Positions 29,904-39,627 are shown, counted from the first letter of the stretch. The stretch is 64,000 nt of DNA from Roseospira navarrensis (GCF_009601025.1 NZ_WIVE01000009.1:22176-86175); one strand, 5' to 3'. Notes: a model not told the origin generated them from the sequence alone. A program made the numbers and translations.

Positions 29904-30176
29904 ATGGGCATGACCACCAACCGCTACACCCAGGCCGCCCGGGAAGACGTTCAGGCGCTGAAGGAGAAGTGGGACGACATGCGCCAGCATGTGCCGTCCG
30001 ACGGCGGAGACGACACGCCGGACTCCCGCATCGCGGACACGGTGTGGCAGGACTTTGAGGCGCAGTCCAACACGCTGCGTGAGGCCGGGTCCAACGCCTC
30101 CGACGAGACGCAGAGCGCCTATGAAGCGGCGCGGGACAAGGTGGCCCGCATCATCGAGTCCGACAAGAGCCGGTAA
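29904..30176 (+). CDS. Small hydrophilic helical protein, unknown function
   Basis: A 90-residue, charged, helix-rich protein without membrane segment or signal peptide (MGMTTNRYTQAARED). AGGAGGG precedes the ATG at good spacing. It follows the DUF1328 gene and is probably co-transcribed from the same EcfG promoter. I do not recognise a family. The acid-rich centre (DGGDDTPDSRIAD) and regular heptad-like ends suggest a small soluble or DNA/protein-associated stress factor; that is inference. Confidence 0.6.
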   Translation: MGMTTNRYTQAAREDVQALKEKWDDMRQHVPSDGGDDTPDSRIADTVWQDFEAQSNTLREAGSNASDETQSAYEAARDKVARIIESDKSR

Positions 30177-30386
30177 GCGGGCATCGTCCCGACCCGGATG
30201 TCGGCGCGGCCGGTCCTTCGGGGCCGGCCGTTTCGATTCAGGCCAGGTTCCCCCCGGTTCCCCAGGTTCCCATGCAACGCGTGTCCGGGTGTTGGCGTTG
30301 ACGGACCAGAAGCGGATCGGGGACCGCTGGCCCCGGTTCAAATCGGATCGAAGACGGATCTGCAACCGCGAACACGGAGGTGCATC

Positions 30387-31049
30387 ATGACCCGCACACT
30401 CACCGCGATCGTCGTTGCGACGGGCACCCTGGGCCTGACCGCCGCGCCGGCGCTGGCCCAGGAACAGCCGTATCAGAAGCCCGATGGGTCCTGGATCAGC
30501 CTGAGCGGCACCGTGGTGACGACCGGCCCCTCGGCATTCGTCATGGACTACGGGGACGGTGTCATCACCGTCGAGATGGATGACTGGGACACCGACGCCG
30601 ACGCCTTCGGCCTGGTGGACGGCGACAAGGTCACGGTGTACGGCGCCGTGGACGAGAACACGTTCGCCGCCGACACCATCGAGGCCAGCCGGGTGTTCGT
30701 CGAGGACCTGAACACCACCTTCCACGCCAGCAGCCTGGACGAGGAAGAGATGATGGCCTCCTGGCCCGTGGGGCCGCCGGTGGTCATCAGCCAGACCCGG
30801 ACCATCGGCACGGTGACGTCGGTCGATGAGCCGGCCGAGGAATTCGTGCTGGATGTGGGTCCGACCGAATTGACCGTCGAAGTCGATACCCTGGCCTACA
30901 ACCCGCTGGACGACCAGGGGTTCCAGCAGATCGACGGGGGCGACCGGGTCAGCGTCACCGGCATGATGGACAGCGACTTCATGGAAGGGCGCGTGCTGGA
31001 GGCCGACTCGGTGGTGACCCTGGAGGAGGACGCTGAGTCCCAGTCGTAA
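30387..31049 (+). CDS. Exported OB-fold-like protein (DUF5666-type)
   Basis: A 220-residue protein with a signal peptide (MTRTLTAIVVATGTLG to LAQE). Two repeats of an OB-like beta unit follow, at about 35-95 (SGTVVTTGPSAFVMDYGDGV) and 145-205 (IGTVTSVDEPAEEFVLDVG). Each contains a GD-K/R-V-V-G turn (VDGDKVTVYGAV, IDGGDRVSVTGMM). The sequence is strongly acidic, in keeping with a halotolerant or periplasmic protein. GGAGG precedes ATG 30387. A strong terminator follows. No GGAAC-type promoter is seen in the 210-base gap upstream. Confidence 0.72.
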   Translation: MTRTLTAIVVATGTLGLTAAPALAQEQPYQKPDGSWISLSGTVVTTGPSAFVMDYGDGVITVEMDDWDTDADAFGLVDGDKVTVYGAVDENTFAADTIEASRVFVEDLNTTFHASSLDEEEMMASWPVGPPVVISQTRTIGTVTSVDEPAEEFVLDVGPTELTVEVDTLAYNPLDDQGFQQIDGGDRVSVTGMMDSDFMEGRVLEADSVVTLEEDAESQS

Positions 31050-31088
31050 TCCGAAAAGTCGTAATCCCACGGGTCGCAATCCCAAGGG
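31044..31088 (+). repeat. Three 15-base imperfect tandem repeats at a gene end
   Basis: Units start at 31044, 31059 and 31074, sharing TCG-YAATCC. The first unit contains the stop codon of the OB-fold gene. They lie between that stop and the terminator. Confidence 0.6.
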
Positions 31089-31130
31089 ATGATCCCGTTT
31101 CCTCTCCTCGCGCCCCAGAAGGGCCGTCCG

Positions 31131-31166
31131 CCGGGAGCCGGTTTTTCGCCGGGTCCCGGCTTTTTT
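31131..31166 (+). terminator. Rho-independent terminator
   Basis: An 11-bp stem with one mismatch (CCGGGAGCCGG paired with CCGGGTCCCGG), a short loop, and a run of six T. It ends the plus-strand stress genes and faces the convergent exchanger gene. Confidence 0.8.
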
Positions 31167-31223
31167 CCGTGATGCCCCTTTTTCTGGGGCGCCCGGATCC
31201 CGCCCCCAGGAGCAGGGCCAGCA

Positions 31224-32261
31224 TCACCGCATCACCTGGACGGCGATGGCCAGCCCGTAAAGCCCGAGCACGCCCACGCTCTCGAAGCCGATGCCGGCGA
31301 TGCCCTGGCGTTCCCGCACCACCAGGCCCAGCAGCAGCACCATGCTCATGGCGGCGCCGATGGCCAGCCAGAACAGGTCGGCCGTGCCCACGGCGTGATA
31401 CAGCGAGCCGTCGCGGTAGGCCACGTCCGAGGCGGTCAGGAACAGCACGTCGAAGGTATTGCCGCCGATGATCCCGCCGATGGCGAGCTGAAGGGCGCCG
31501 CGCCGCACCGCCGCCAGCGTGGTGACCAGCTCGGGCAGCGAGGTGGTGACGGCCGTCAGCAGGGCGCCGATGGCGGTCTCGGAAATGCCCAGCAGGTCGG
31601 ACAGCCGGCCGCCGGTCTTGGAGATCACCCAGCCCGCGACCCCCAGCACCAACGCCAGGACCATGAACTGCCCGATCAGCGGGCCGGTGCCGCCGCCGGA
31701 CCCGGGCGGGGCCTGATCCTCCTCCGGTTCGTCCTCGCGGGTCTCAAGCGTCCGTTCGGGGTGCCACATGGGGGCCTGTCGCACCCGCGAGGCGGTCCGG
31801 GTGCCCAGGACATAGACGATCACCAGCACCAGCGAGGCGGGATGGACGCCCCACACCGCCACCTCCGGGCCGGTCGCGGCCACCAGCGTCACGCTCAGCA
31901 GCAGCGCCAGCAGAGCGGTCTGCACCAGGCTGGCGATCTCGGCGGCCGCATGTTCCATGTTGATGCGGCGAAACAGCAGATCCGCCAGGGCCAGGAAGGC
32001 GGTCTGGGCGGCGATGCCGCCGACCGCGTTGGCGAACGCCAGCGAGGCCCGGCCGTCCAGCGCGGCGGTGACGGACACCACCGTGCCGGACAGCGACGTG
32101 GCCAGACCCAGCAGCACGCCGCCGACCACGGCCTCGCCGAGGCCGGTGCGGTCGGCGAGACGGTCGGCGAGGGCGGTCATGCGCACGCCGAGGCCGGCGA
32201 TGACGAGCCCGGCCAGCACGAACGCGCCCACCACAAAGGGCAGCGACAGGGATGACAGCAT
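31224..32261 (-). CDS. Sodium/calcium exchanger (CaCA) family protein with degenerate first repeat
   Basis: A 345-residue membrane protein with about ten helices in two halves joined by an acidic loop (EDEPEEDQAPPG). The second alpha-repeat is canonical: TTSLPELVTTLAAVRRG followed by IIGGNTFDVLF. The first repeat reads ATSLSGTVVSVTAA and AVGGIAAQTAFLA, so the usual acidic SLPE and the GN/GSN ion ligands are missing. The CaCA family exchanges cations across the inner membrane; with only one intact site, transport mode is uncertain. I chose ATG 32261, because upstream sequence is not membrane-like. Confidence 0.78.
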   Translation of the reverse strand: MLSSLSLPFVVGAFVLAGLVIAGLGVRMTALADRLADRTGLGEAVVGGVLLGLATSLSGTVVSVTAALDGRASLAFANAVGGIAAQTAFLALADLLFRRINMEHAAAEIASLVQTALLALLLSVTLVAATGPEVAVWGVHPASLVLVIVYVLGTRTASRVRQAPMWHPERTLETREDEPEEDQAPPGSGGGTGPLIGQFMVLALVLGVAGWVISKTGGRLSDLLGISETAIGALLTAVTTSLPELVTTLAAVRRGALQLAIGGIIGGNTFDVLFLTASDVAYRDGSLYHAVGTADLFWLAIGAAMSMVLLLGLVVRERQGIAGIGFESVGVLGLYGLAIAVQVMR

Positions 32262-32399
32262 GGGGGCGGGTCCTTCGGGGGGAGGAAACGCCACGCCCCG
32301 GGACGGCCTCGCCCGACGGCGGGCCATCCCGGGGCGGCTGGGACGTTGGAAGGAGGGGGCGCGCCCGACCCGATCAGGCGGGCCGGATGCCGTCCGGGC

Positions 32400-33350
32400 T
32401 TACCAGAGCCGGGATTCCAGCACCGGCGGATCCTCGGCGCCGACCACCAGCACGTCCGGGGCGGACCGCCCCACGGCCTGCACCACGACCCGGCGATTCA
32501 GCGGCTCGCGCACACCGTCGCCGGTGGGCACGGCGGGCTCGGTCTCACCCTCGGCGGCCAGGGCCAGGGTGTCGATCTGCTCGACGGTCAGGCCCATGTT
32601 CGTCAGCGCCTCGGCCACGGCGGTGGCGCGGCGCTGGGACAGCGCCTCGTTGTATTCGTTGGAGCCGGCGCGGTCGGTGTGTCCGACCACCCGCATGGCG
32701 ACCCGGTCCGGATTGTCCAGGCGCTGCTCCAGGTCGTCGAGCGCCGTCCGGGCTTCCGGCGTCAGGGTGGCGTCGTCGAAGCCGAAGTAGACCACCGCCT
32801 CGGCCACCACCTGCGATCCGGTGGCCGCATCCAGGGCGGCGATCACGGTCATGGCGTCGCGGAACTGCGAGCGGCAGGCGTCGATGTGCGCCTGCTGATG
32901 GCCTTCCTGCACCTGCTCGACCCAGCAGTCATAGCTGACCAGGGCGAAGGCGGTCGCTTTCGGAGCGACCTGACGGCCGTCGGTGTCGAGGACGGTCATC
33001 AGCGCCTTGCGCGCCTGGTCCAGGCGGGACTGCCAATGCTCGTCGGTGATGCCCTGCTCGGCGGCCACGGCGGGCCGGACCGGCTCGCCATGGCCGATGG
33101 CGGTGCCCTTCTCCGCGAAGTGCTCGGCGTCGTACCAGTCGCCCATGGTGTCGGCCTCGAACAGGCTGAACTGCTTGTAGTAGCGGATCGCCTGTTCCTC
33201 GAACGTGGGGGCGTCGGCGTCGATCTGGACGCCGCGCATGGCGTTGATGGATTCGAACCCGAACAGCGCGTGGGCGGGCGAGGCCAGCCCGACGCCCATC
33301 AGGGCGCCGGCGGCGATCGCGCGGAGCGGCAGAGGGTGCTTCAGCATCAT
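32400..33350 (-). CDS. OmpA-family outer-membrane/periplasmic protein
   Basis: A 316-residue protein. The signal peptide runs to SPAHA at about residue 28. A helical N-terminal domain follows at about 30-180. The OmpA-like peptidoglycan-binding domain is at about 190-300: AVVYFGFDDATLTPEARTAL, VVGHTDRAGSNEYNEALSQR, and the closing PLNRRVVV. It should anchor to peptidoglycan in the periplasm. GGAGG lies seven bases before ATG 33350, deciding between two adjacent ATGs. It is in the stress-gene neighbourhood but has no GGAAC-type promoter that I can see. Confidence 0.85.
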   Translation of the reverse strand: MMLKHPLPLRAIAAGALMGVGLASPAHALFGFESINAMRGVQIDADAPTFEEQAIRYYKQFSLFEADTMGDWYDAEHFAEKGTAIGHGEPVRPAVAAEQGITDEHWQSRLDQARKALMTVLDTDGRQVAPKATAFALVSYDCWVEQVQEGHQQAHIDACRSQFRDAMTVIAALDAATGSQVVAEAVVYFGFDDATLTPEARTALDDLEQRLDNPDRVAMRVVGHTDRAGSNEYNEALSQRRATAVAEALTNMGLTVEQIDTLALAAEGETEPAVPTGDGVREPLNRRVVVQAVGRSAPDVLVVGAEDPPVLESRLW

Positions 33351-33551
33351 GATGGTGCCTCCGTATCACACGACCACCCCGAGCCCGGCACGCGCGGTGA
33401 CGCGCGATTGGCGCCACGGGGCCAGACGGGGCAGGCCGGATCGGTTCAGACGGTGGGAACGGGGAAGGAGCGGGGAGGGAAGACAGACCGGCCCCGGGGA
33501 CGGGCCGGTCAGCGCGCCCCACCCAGGCAGGGCGGGGCGCGCGCCGTGCGG

Positions 33552-33779
33552 CTATTCGCGCAGTTCTTCCTTGAGGAAGCCGGCCGCGGCACCCACGGCG
33601 CCGCCCAGGGCCGCGCCCCCGGCGGCCGACCCGCCGGTGATGGCGGCGCCAGCGGCGCCCAGGCCGGCGCCGGCCGCGCCGCCGCTGACGGTGCTCTGCT
33701 GCTGCGCGGTCATGTTGGAGCAGGCCCCCAGCGCCAGCGGTGCGGCGATGGCCAGGGCCAGAGTCGTTCGCAGGGTCAT
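33552..33779 (-). CDS. Small glycine-zipper lipoprotein, EcfG-controlled
   Basis: A 75-residue protein with a type II signal peptide (MTLRTTLALAIAAPLALGAC; lipobox LGAC, lipidated Cys about residue 20). A Gly/Ala-rich zipper (GGAAGAGLGAAGAAITGG) can insert in or pack against membranes. It resembles the small osmotic/stress lipoproteins of the OsmB/YMGG type. I set the start at ATG 33779 (AGGGAG upstream), since the longer frame spoils the signal peptide. An exact EcfG promoter lies 89 bases upstream. Confidence 0.78.
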   Translation of the reverse strand: MTLRTTLALAIAAPLALGACSNMTAQQQSTVSGGAAGAGLGAAGAAITGGSAAGGAALGGAVGAAAGFLKEELRE

Positions 33780-33867
33780 GGTGGGTCTCCCTCGCGGGTC
33801 TGGTCTATACGGTGATGACGTCACCCCGGCACCGCTTGAGGGTGCTTCAGGGTCTGCTTGTCTCATC

Positions 33868-33893
33868 AACGTCCGGGGCCCGCTGCGGGTTCC
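33868..33893 (-). promoter_or_regulatory. EcfG-type promoter for the lipoprotein gene
   Basis: Minus strand: GGAAC at 33893-33889, a 17-base spacer, and CGTT at 33871-33868. It lies between the ecfG stop (33924) and the lipoprotein start (33779). Confidence 0.72.
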
Positions 33894-33923
33894 GCCGGGC
33901 CGTCGGGTGACTGCGAGGGGGGA

Positions 33924-34496
33924 TCAGGAGAGAGACAGAGCGTACCGATGATCGACCTGCGCCACCGCCTTGTCCAGAGCCGGGGCGGCGTCCGCCGCCG
34001 CGCGAGGCTGATCCAGTTGGTCGTGCTCCAGCAGGGCCTTGACGTCGCGCCGACCCCGGGAGACGCGGCTCTTCATGGTGCCGGCCGCGCAGCCCACCAC
34101 CTCGGCGGCCTGCTCGTATTCGAAGCCGCAGGCGCCGACCAGCACCATGGCCTCGCGCTGTTCCTCCGGCAGACGGGCGAAGGCGCGACGGAAGTCGTCC
34201 ATCTCCATATGAGCCTGCTGGTGACTCGGTTCGCCATGGGCCAGCATGGCGTCCTCGTCGGACTGCTCGCTCTTGCGCCATTTCCGGCGGTGTTCGGAAT
34301 AAAACGTGTTGCGCAGGATGGTGAACACCCAGCCGCGGAAGTTCGTGCCGGGCTGATAGGACTCCACGTTCGCCAGCGCCCGGGTCGCCGCTTCCTGGGC
34401 GATGTCGTCCGCGAGCGCGCGGTCGTTGGTCAGGGAATGCGCGAAGGCGCGCATGTGGGGCAAAGCGTCGATGAGCTGGTCATTGAAGGACGCCAT
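33924..34496 (-). CDS. ecfG: ECF sigma factor of the EcfG general stress family
   Basis: A 190-residue sigma70-family factor. Region 2 is at about 5-70 (LPHMRAFAHSLTNDRALADD, then FRGWVFTILRNTFYSEHRR). Region 4 is at about 105-160 (LPEEQREAMVLVGACGFEYE, CAAGTMKSRVSRGRRDV). It directs RNA polymerase to GGAAC-N16/17-CGTT promoters and is held inactive by NepR until PhyR~P sequesters NepR. It is the second gene after nepR, and the shared promoter is itself an EcfG site (autoregulation). A short unconserved acidic tail follows region 4. phyR is not in the window. Confidence 0.9.
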   Translation of the reverse strand: MASFNDQLIDALPHMRAFAHSLTNDRALADDIAQEAATRALANVESYQPGTNFRGWVFTILRNTFYSEHRRKWRKSEQSDEDAMLAHGEPSHQQAHMEMDDFRRAFARLPEEQREAMVLVGACGFEYEQAAEVVGCAAGTMKSRVSRGRRDVKALLEHDQLDQPRAAADAAPALDKAVAQVDHRYALSLS

Positions 34497-34563
34497 GGAC
34501 GCCTCCTTTCATCCGATGGGAGCCGCGCCAGCCGGCCCCGAATGGGCGCGGTCTGGCGCGCCC

Positions 34564-34713
34564 TCATTCGGACCCTGGGCCGTTGCTCCGCTTGAGGCGG
34601 GTCAGCAAAGCGCTGAAGGTCTCGGGAAGCGGTTCTTCGGCCACTTCCGCATAGGCGCGCCGCAGATGCGCGGACACCCAATGATCGGTGTTTGTCTCCG
34701 GCTGCACGGTCAT
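34564..34713 (-). CDS. nepR: Anti-sigma factor NepR
   Basis: A 49-residue protein. The segment WVSAHLRRAYAEVAEEPLPE, then FSALLTRLKR, matches the two-helix NepR core that wedges between sigma domains 2 and 4 of EcfG. I chose ATG 34713, which gives the usual small NepR size. The frame is open to 34890, so a longer N-terminal tail is possible, and the ribosome site at 34713 is weak. It lies 67 bases upstream of ecfG on the same strand. Confidence 0.82.
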   Translation of the reverse strand: MTVQPETNTDHWVSAHLRRAYAEVAEEPLPETFSALLTRLKRSNGPGSE

Positions 34714-34977
34714 TCTGCCGTCGCGGCTGCTGCTGTCTGCCGCGTTGGTTTCGTCGTGGCGCGGGCTCCGATCGCCGCGCCAGTTTCCGCCCCCCGGGGT
34801 ACGGTCGTCGATGGACCGCCGTGGACCGGGGGAGACTGCTGTGAGCCACATGGTTTCGCTCCGCCCGTTCAGGGACCGCGACGGGGCCATCGTCGAGACT
34901 TCGTGGCCCCCTCGCCTCTTGGTCCGTGTGTTACCGCCCCTGGCGTTTGCTCGGCCCAGGGACGAACGTTGGACGGA

Positions 34978-35003
34978 AACGTTTCACGCCGTGTATCGGT
35001 TCC
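34978..35003 (-). promoter_or_regulatory. EcfG-type promoter for nepR-ecfG (autoregulation)
   Basis: Minus strand: GGAAC at 35003-34999, a 17-base spacer, and CGTT at 34981-34978. It lies 265 bases upstream of the nepR start at 34713, in a 467-base gap that holds no convincing gene. Confidence 0.7.
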
Positions 35004-35101
35004 ACGACCCGCATTTCATACGAAAGGAGACGTGGTTTGCCGCCGAGCGGATCAAGAGACTCATTCGCAAGAAGGAGGTGGGGCGTCATTCCGGCATGCA
35101 A

Positions 35102-35127
35102 AGAGGCCGGGCGGGGGCCCGGCCTCT
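35102..35127 (-). terminator. Strong GC hairpin, probable terminator of the PEP-CTERM-type gene
   Basis: A perfect 11-bp stem (AGAGGCCGGGC with GCCCGGCCTCT) and a four-base loop, 54 bases beyond the stop at 35181. On the minus strand the stem ends in TTT only, so the U-tract is short. Confidence 0.6.
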
Positions 35128-35180
35128 CCAAAACGCCTGAGGCCCCCTGGAGGGGGCGGCCCCGGACCGATGGGGCCCGG

Positions 35181-35855
35181 TCAGGGATGTGCCTGACGCC
35201 GCTGGCCGGCACGCAGGACGCCGAGGCTGGCAAGCGCCCCCAGCATCAGAGGCAGCGCGGGCGGAACCGGCACCACCGTCTGGCTGTCGGTCTCGTACCC
35301 GAATGTCAGGTCGTCGAGGGCGATGAAGGCAGTGCGGTCGACGTAGTTGGAATCGCCGCGGAATACCGCCGTGCCGATCGCCACGTCGCTGCTGAGGCCC
35401 AGGAACGTGTCGATCCGGTCGTTGCCCTGGCCCTCCGCCGACGTCCGGCCAAGATAGGTGCCGCCGCGGTCATAAAGGTCCAGATAGAACGTCATGTCCT
35501 GCAGGAATGGGTTTCGGTCGTCGTCATTGCCGAAAAAGCTGCCGACCTCGAACACATCGATGCCGTCGCCGAACGACACGGATACGCGCTGGGTGCCGCT
35601 TCCGGGGGCCGGGCTGATGAACGAAATCCCCGTGCGCGGCAATTGGTTGTCGTTGGCCGGCAGGATCGCGGTGGTGCTGCTGAACGTGATCTCAGGATGA
35701 ATGGTGTCGAGCGGCCTGTCGCCGGTCACGAACAGCGTGTTTGAACTGGTGAAGCCCGTCGGCGGAATCTCCGTCAGCACGGCTGCATGTGTGGATGCGG
35801 CACTCAGGCCGCACACGGCAGCCACGGCGGTCAGCCCGATCTTGGCGTGTCTCAT
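35181..35855 (-). CDS. Exported protein with C-terminal VPLPA/PEP-CTERM-type sorting signal
   Basis: A 224-residue protein with a signal peptide (MRHAKIGLTAVAAVCGLSAA, then HAA). A beta-rich body follows, containing SFGDGIDVFEVGSFFGNDDD, and then VPVPPALPLMLGALASLGVL with a basic end RAGQRR. That tripartite tail (Pro-rich motif, membrane helix, Arg cluster) marks substrates of exosortase-type surface sorting. No exosortase is in the window. GAGGAGG precedes ATG 35855. The function of the mature domain is unknown; such proteins often go to the surface or matrix. Confidence 0.78.
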   Translation of the reverse strand: MRHAKIGLTAVAAVCGLSAASTHAAVLTEIPPTGFTSSNTLFVTGDRPLDTIHPEITFSSTTAILPANDNQLPRTGISFISPAPGSGTQRVSVSFGDGIDVFEVGSFFGNDDDRNPFLQDMTFYLDLYDRGGTYLGRTSAEGQGNDRIDTFLGLSSDVAIGTAVFRGDSNYVDRTAFIALDDLTFGYETDSQTVVPVPPALPLMLGALASLGVLRAGQRRQAHP

Positions 35856-36265
35856 GGATGGCCTCCTCTCGCCACGTCCCCTGGACGCGGGCGCTCCGAT
35901 GGTCCCCCGGTGCCTCCCTCGCAAGTCTGCGGGCGCTGCGACCGCGCCTCAAGCGCAGTCGTTGTGTGATCGCAACGAGAGGGCGGGGCCGATGGTTTTA
36001 CCCGTTAGAGGGTCGGTTCTGTCCGACCAAGACCCTGCTGAACTTGCGGGTGTAACGGTCGCTGGCTGTTCGCTCGGACGGTCTCGTGGCAACCGCGCGG
36101 GGCCGTCCGGCGAGGGGGTGCGACTCGACGCGCGCGGTCGCCGACATGCAACCGCCCGCCGCGCGGGGCGTTGTATGAAAGCCCGCAGGGGCAAGCGCGG
36201 CCGCACCCGCGTGAGCACCCGCGTGATCCGTTCCACACCCTCCCATCCCCCCCTGGAGGCGCACC
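35856..36265. other. 410-base divergent intergenic region, no gene seen
   Basis: It separates the surface-protein gene (minus) from the PsiE-like gene (plus). I see a small hairpin at 36011-36028 (GGTCGG with CCGACC) and no GGAAC box. Overlapping open frames here look like composition artefacts. Confidence 0.4.
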
Positions 36266-36745
36266 ATGAGCCCAACCCACCTCATCGGCATTGCCGAGCG
36301 GATGTTGCTCGGACTCGTGGTCGTGGCGACGATCGCGGCGGTCGGGCTGGAGATCTGGTCGGTCTATCTCAGTCGGGTCGTGACCCTGGCCGACATTCTG
36401 CTGCTGTTCCTGTATGCCGAGGTGCTCAGCATGGTGAAGGTCTATTATGCGCGGGAGCGGGCGGCGTTTCTGTATCCCATCCTGATCGCCATGACGGCCC
36501 TGTCGCGGCTGATCGTGCTGCAGAGCAAGGAGATGGATCCGCGCGCCATCTTCTTCGAGGCGACGGCCATCCTCATCCTGGCCGTGGCCCTGGTGCTGAT
36601 GCGCTCGCCGGTGCTGCGGGGGCTTGTGGATCGCAGCCTGGGCGACCGGCCGACCGGCCATCCGGTGATGCGCGACGGCCGGGCGCAGGACCACGACGAG
36701 GATGCGTTTGCGCAGAACCGGGAGGCGGGGGCGGACGGGTCCTGA
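36266..36745 (+). CDS. PsiE family membrane protein (phosphate-starvation-inducible type)
   Basis: A 159-residue protein with four hydrophobic helices within residues 1-115. The segments VTLADILLLFLYAEVLSMVK, VYYARERAAFLYP, LSRLIVLQSKEMDP and EATAILILAVALVLMRSP match the PsiE family. Its molecular role is unknown. The C-terminal 40 residues are hydrophilic and variable. CTGGAGG precedes ATG 36266. No Pho box is apparent upstream. Confidence 0.85.
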   Translation: MSPTHLIGIAERMLLGLVVVATIAAVGLEIWSVYLSRVVTLADILLLFLYAEVLSMVKVYYARERAAFLYPILIAMTALSRLIVLQSKEMDPRAIFFEATAILILAVALVLMRSPVLRGLVDRSLGDRPTGHPVMRDGRAQDHDEDAFAQNREAGADGS

Positions 36746-36761
36746 GGGACCCGCGCGGCCC

Positions 36762-38165
<1,404 letters not shown>

Positions 38166-38200
38166 GGCGAAGGTCTCCGGTCTTCGACGGCGGACCGGCG

Positions 38201-38983
38201 TCAGCCGCCGACCGCCGGTTTCATGTTGTAGACGTGCAGCCCACCCGGGTGGCTGCTCTCGCTGTGGCGCGACGTCGCCTGATCCGCGGGGGTGTCCCCG
38301 GACGCCGGCGCGCGGGTGATGGCGCGCAGCACGCGGCCCACGGTCGCATCGCCGTCCACGCCCAGGGCCAGATCCGCGAGCGACAGCACGCCAGCCAGCC
38401 CGCCATGCTCGTCCACCACGCACAGGCGGCGCAACCCTTCGCGGGCCATCAGGTCGGCGGCCTCGCGGATGGTGTGCTGGGTGGGGCAGGCCACCACGCG
38501 GTTGGTCATGATGTCCGAGACGGCGTGCGCGCGGGCGTCCAGGTCCTTGCCGACGCAGCGCACCGCGATGTCGCGGTCCGTCACCGTGCCGACCACGCGG
38601 TCGCCGTCCAGCACGATCAGCATGCCCACGTTTTCCGCGCGCATCTGTCGGGCGGCGTCGGCGATTCGGTTGTCGGAATGGACCGTGCGGACCCCCTGCG
38701 TCATCACGGCCCCGGCGGTGGTGTCCGGGCGGTCGGGGTCGCGATCGGTATTGAGGGCCCGCATGGCGTCGCGGATCTCGGACAGCGGCGGCGACGGGCC
38801 ACCGCCCATGTTCTCCTCCTCGGCGACCAGCAGTTCCAGGGCGTCGTGCTCCCACTGGCGGAGCACGGCCAGTTTGTCGCGCCGGGACAGTTCCTCGCGG
38901 GCGATCAGTTCGGACGGCGTCATGTCGCCGATCTGATAGCGCATCAGAGTGGTTGGCTCGGTGCGTGTGTCATCGGTGGGCAT
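38201..38983 (-). CDS. CBS-domain protein
   Basis: A 260-residue soluble protein. An N-terminal helical part is at about 1-85 (MTPSELIAREELSRRDKLAV). A CBS pair is at about 90-215: VMTQGVRTVHSDNRIADAAR, VGTVTDRDIAVR, then IMTNRVVACPTQHTIREAAD and GVLSLADLALG. The C-terminal tail is disordered. CBS pairs bind adenine nucleotides and act as energy or redox sensors. It sits between exoD and fumC on one strand with short gaps; a stress-linked regulatory role is inferred. Confidence 0.88.
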   Translation of the reverse strand: MPTDDTRTEPTTLMRYQIGDMTPSELIAREELSRRDKLAVLRQWEHDALELLVAEEENMGGGPSPPLSEIRDAMRALNTDRDPDRPDTTAGAVMTQGVRTVHSDNRIADAARQMRAENVGMLIVLDGDRVVGTVTDRDIAVRCVGKDLDARAHAVSDIMTNRVVACPTQHTIREAADLMAREGLRRLCVVDEHGGLAGVLSLADLALGVDGDATVGRVLRAITRAPASGDTPADQATSRHSESSHPGGLHVYNMKPAVGG

Positions 38984-39051
38984 GGTGGCGGTTCCTCCTT
39001 CACGGGACCGTGGGGGCTCTGGCGAGGACCCGAGTCCGGGCCGAGCGGTCG

Positions 39052-39627
39052 CTACAGCACCGCCCAGCCCGCCAGTCCGAACGCGACCCCGGCGACCGCC
39101 AGGGCGACCATCATCAACAGGCCGTCCTCGACGGTCAGGGCGAGGCCGAACACCGTGATCGCCAGCGAGGGCGGGCCCACACCCCCCGGGATGATCGCCA
39201 GAGGGTACATGGACAGCGCCGTGGCGATGATGACCAGGATGGCGGCCACCCGCCAGGGCCCCTGGGTCAGGTCGCGCAGCCGGGGCCGCGAGATGAGCGC
39301 CAGACGTTCCAGCCAGGGGCGGATTTTCCGGATCGCGCCCACGGCCTTGTCGCCGTCCACGGCGGCATCGGCGAGCCGCCGGGGCAGCCAGGGCGGCCCT
39401 GTCCGAATGAGGCTCTGCGCCAGCATCAGGGTCAGGACCGTGGCCAGCAGGATTCCCGCCCCCGGGATCCAGTTGATCGGGGACAGCATGACAAGCCCGA
39501 TCGCGAACACGATCGGACCATAGGTCCGCCGGCCCAGCGCCGACAGCAGGGTGTCCACGGACACCGTGTCTTTCTGCGCCGCGCTGTCTTCCAGGGCGTC
39601 GAAAACTCCGTTCACGGACTGCGGCAT
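39052..39627 (-). CDS. ExoD family membrane protein
   Basis: A 191-residue protein with a soluble N-terminus (LLSALGRRTYGPIVFAIGLV). About four to five helices follow, with SPINWIPGAGILLATVLTLM and PLAIIPGGVGPPSLAITVFG, the ExoD signature pattern. Family members influence exopolysaccharide production and alkaline tolerance in rhizobia. An exact EcfG promoter lies only 35 bases upstream. It leads a probable exoD-CBS-fumC unit. Confidence 0.88.
   Translation of the reverse strand: MPQSVNGVFDALEDSAAQKDTVSVDTLLSALGRRTYGPIVFAIGLVMLSPINWIPGAGILLATVLTLMLAQSLIRTGPPWLPRRLADAAVDGDKAVGAIRKIRPWLERLALISRPRLRDLTQGPWRVAAILVIIATALSMYPLAIIPGGVGPPSLAITVFGLALTVEDGLLMMVALAVAGVAFGLAGWAVL

Noticed and set aside
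30229..30255. Minus-strand GGAAC followed after 16 bases by CGGC, considered as another EcfG promoter
   Set aside because: The -10 element does not match CGTT and no minus-strand gene starts downstream at a suitable distance.
34688..35140. 150-codon plus-strand frame between nepR and the surface-protein gene, considered as phyR
   Set aside because: It shows no receiver or sigma-like domain, overlaps nepR antisense and the EcfG promoter, and runs into a hairpin.
35187..35744. Plus-strand frames opposite the sorting-signal protein
   Set aside because: The minus-strand protein has a signal peptide and a sorting tail; the opposite frame has no features or ribosome site.
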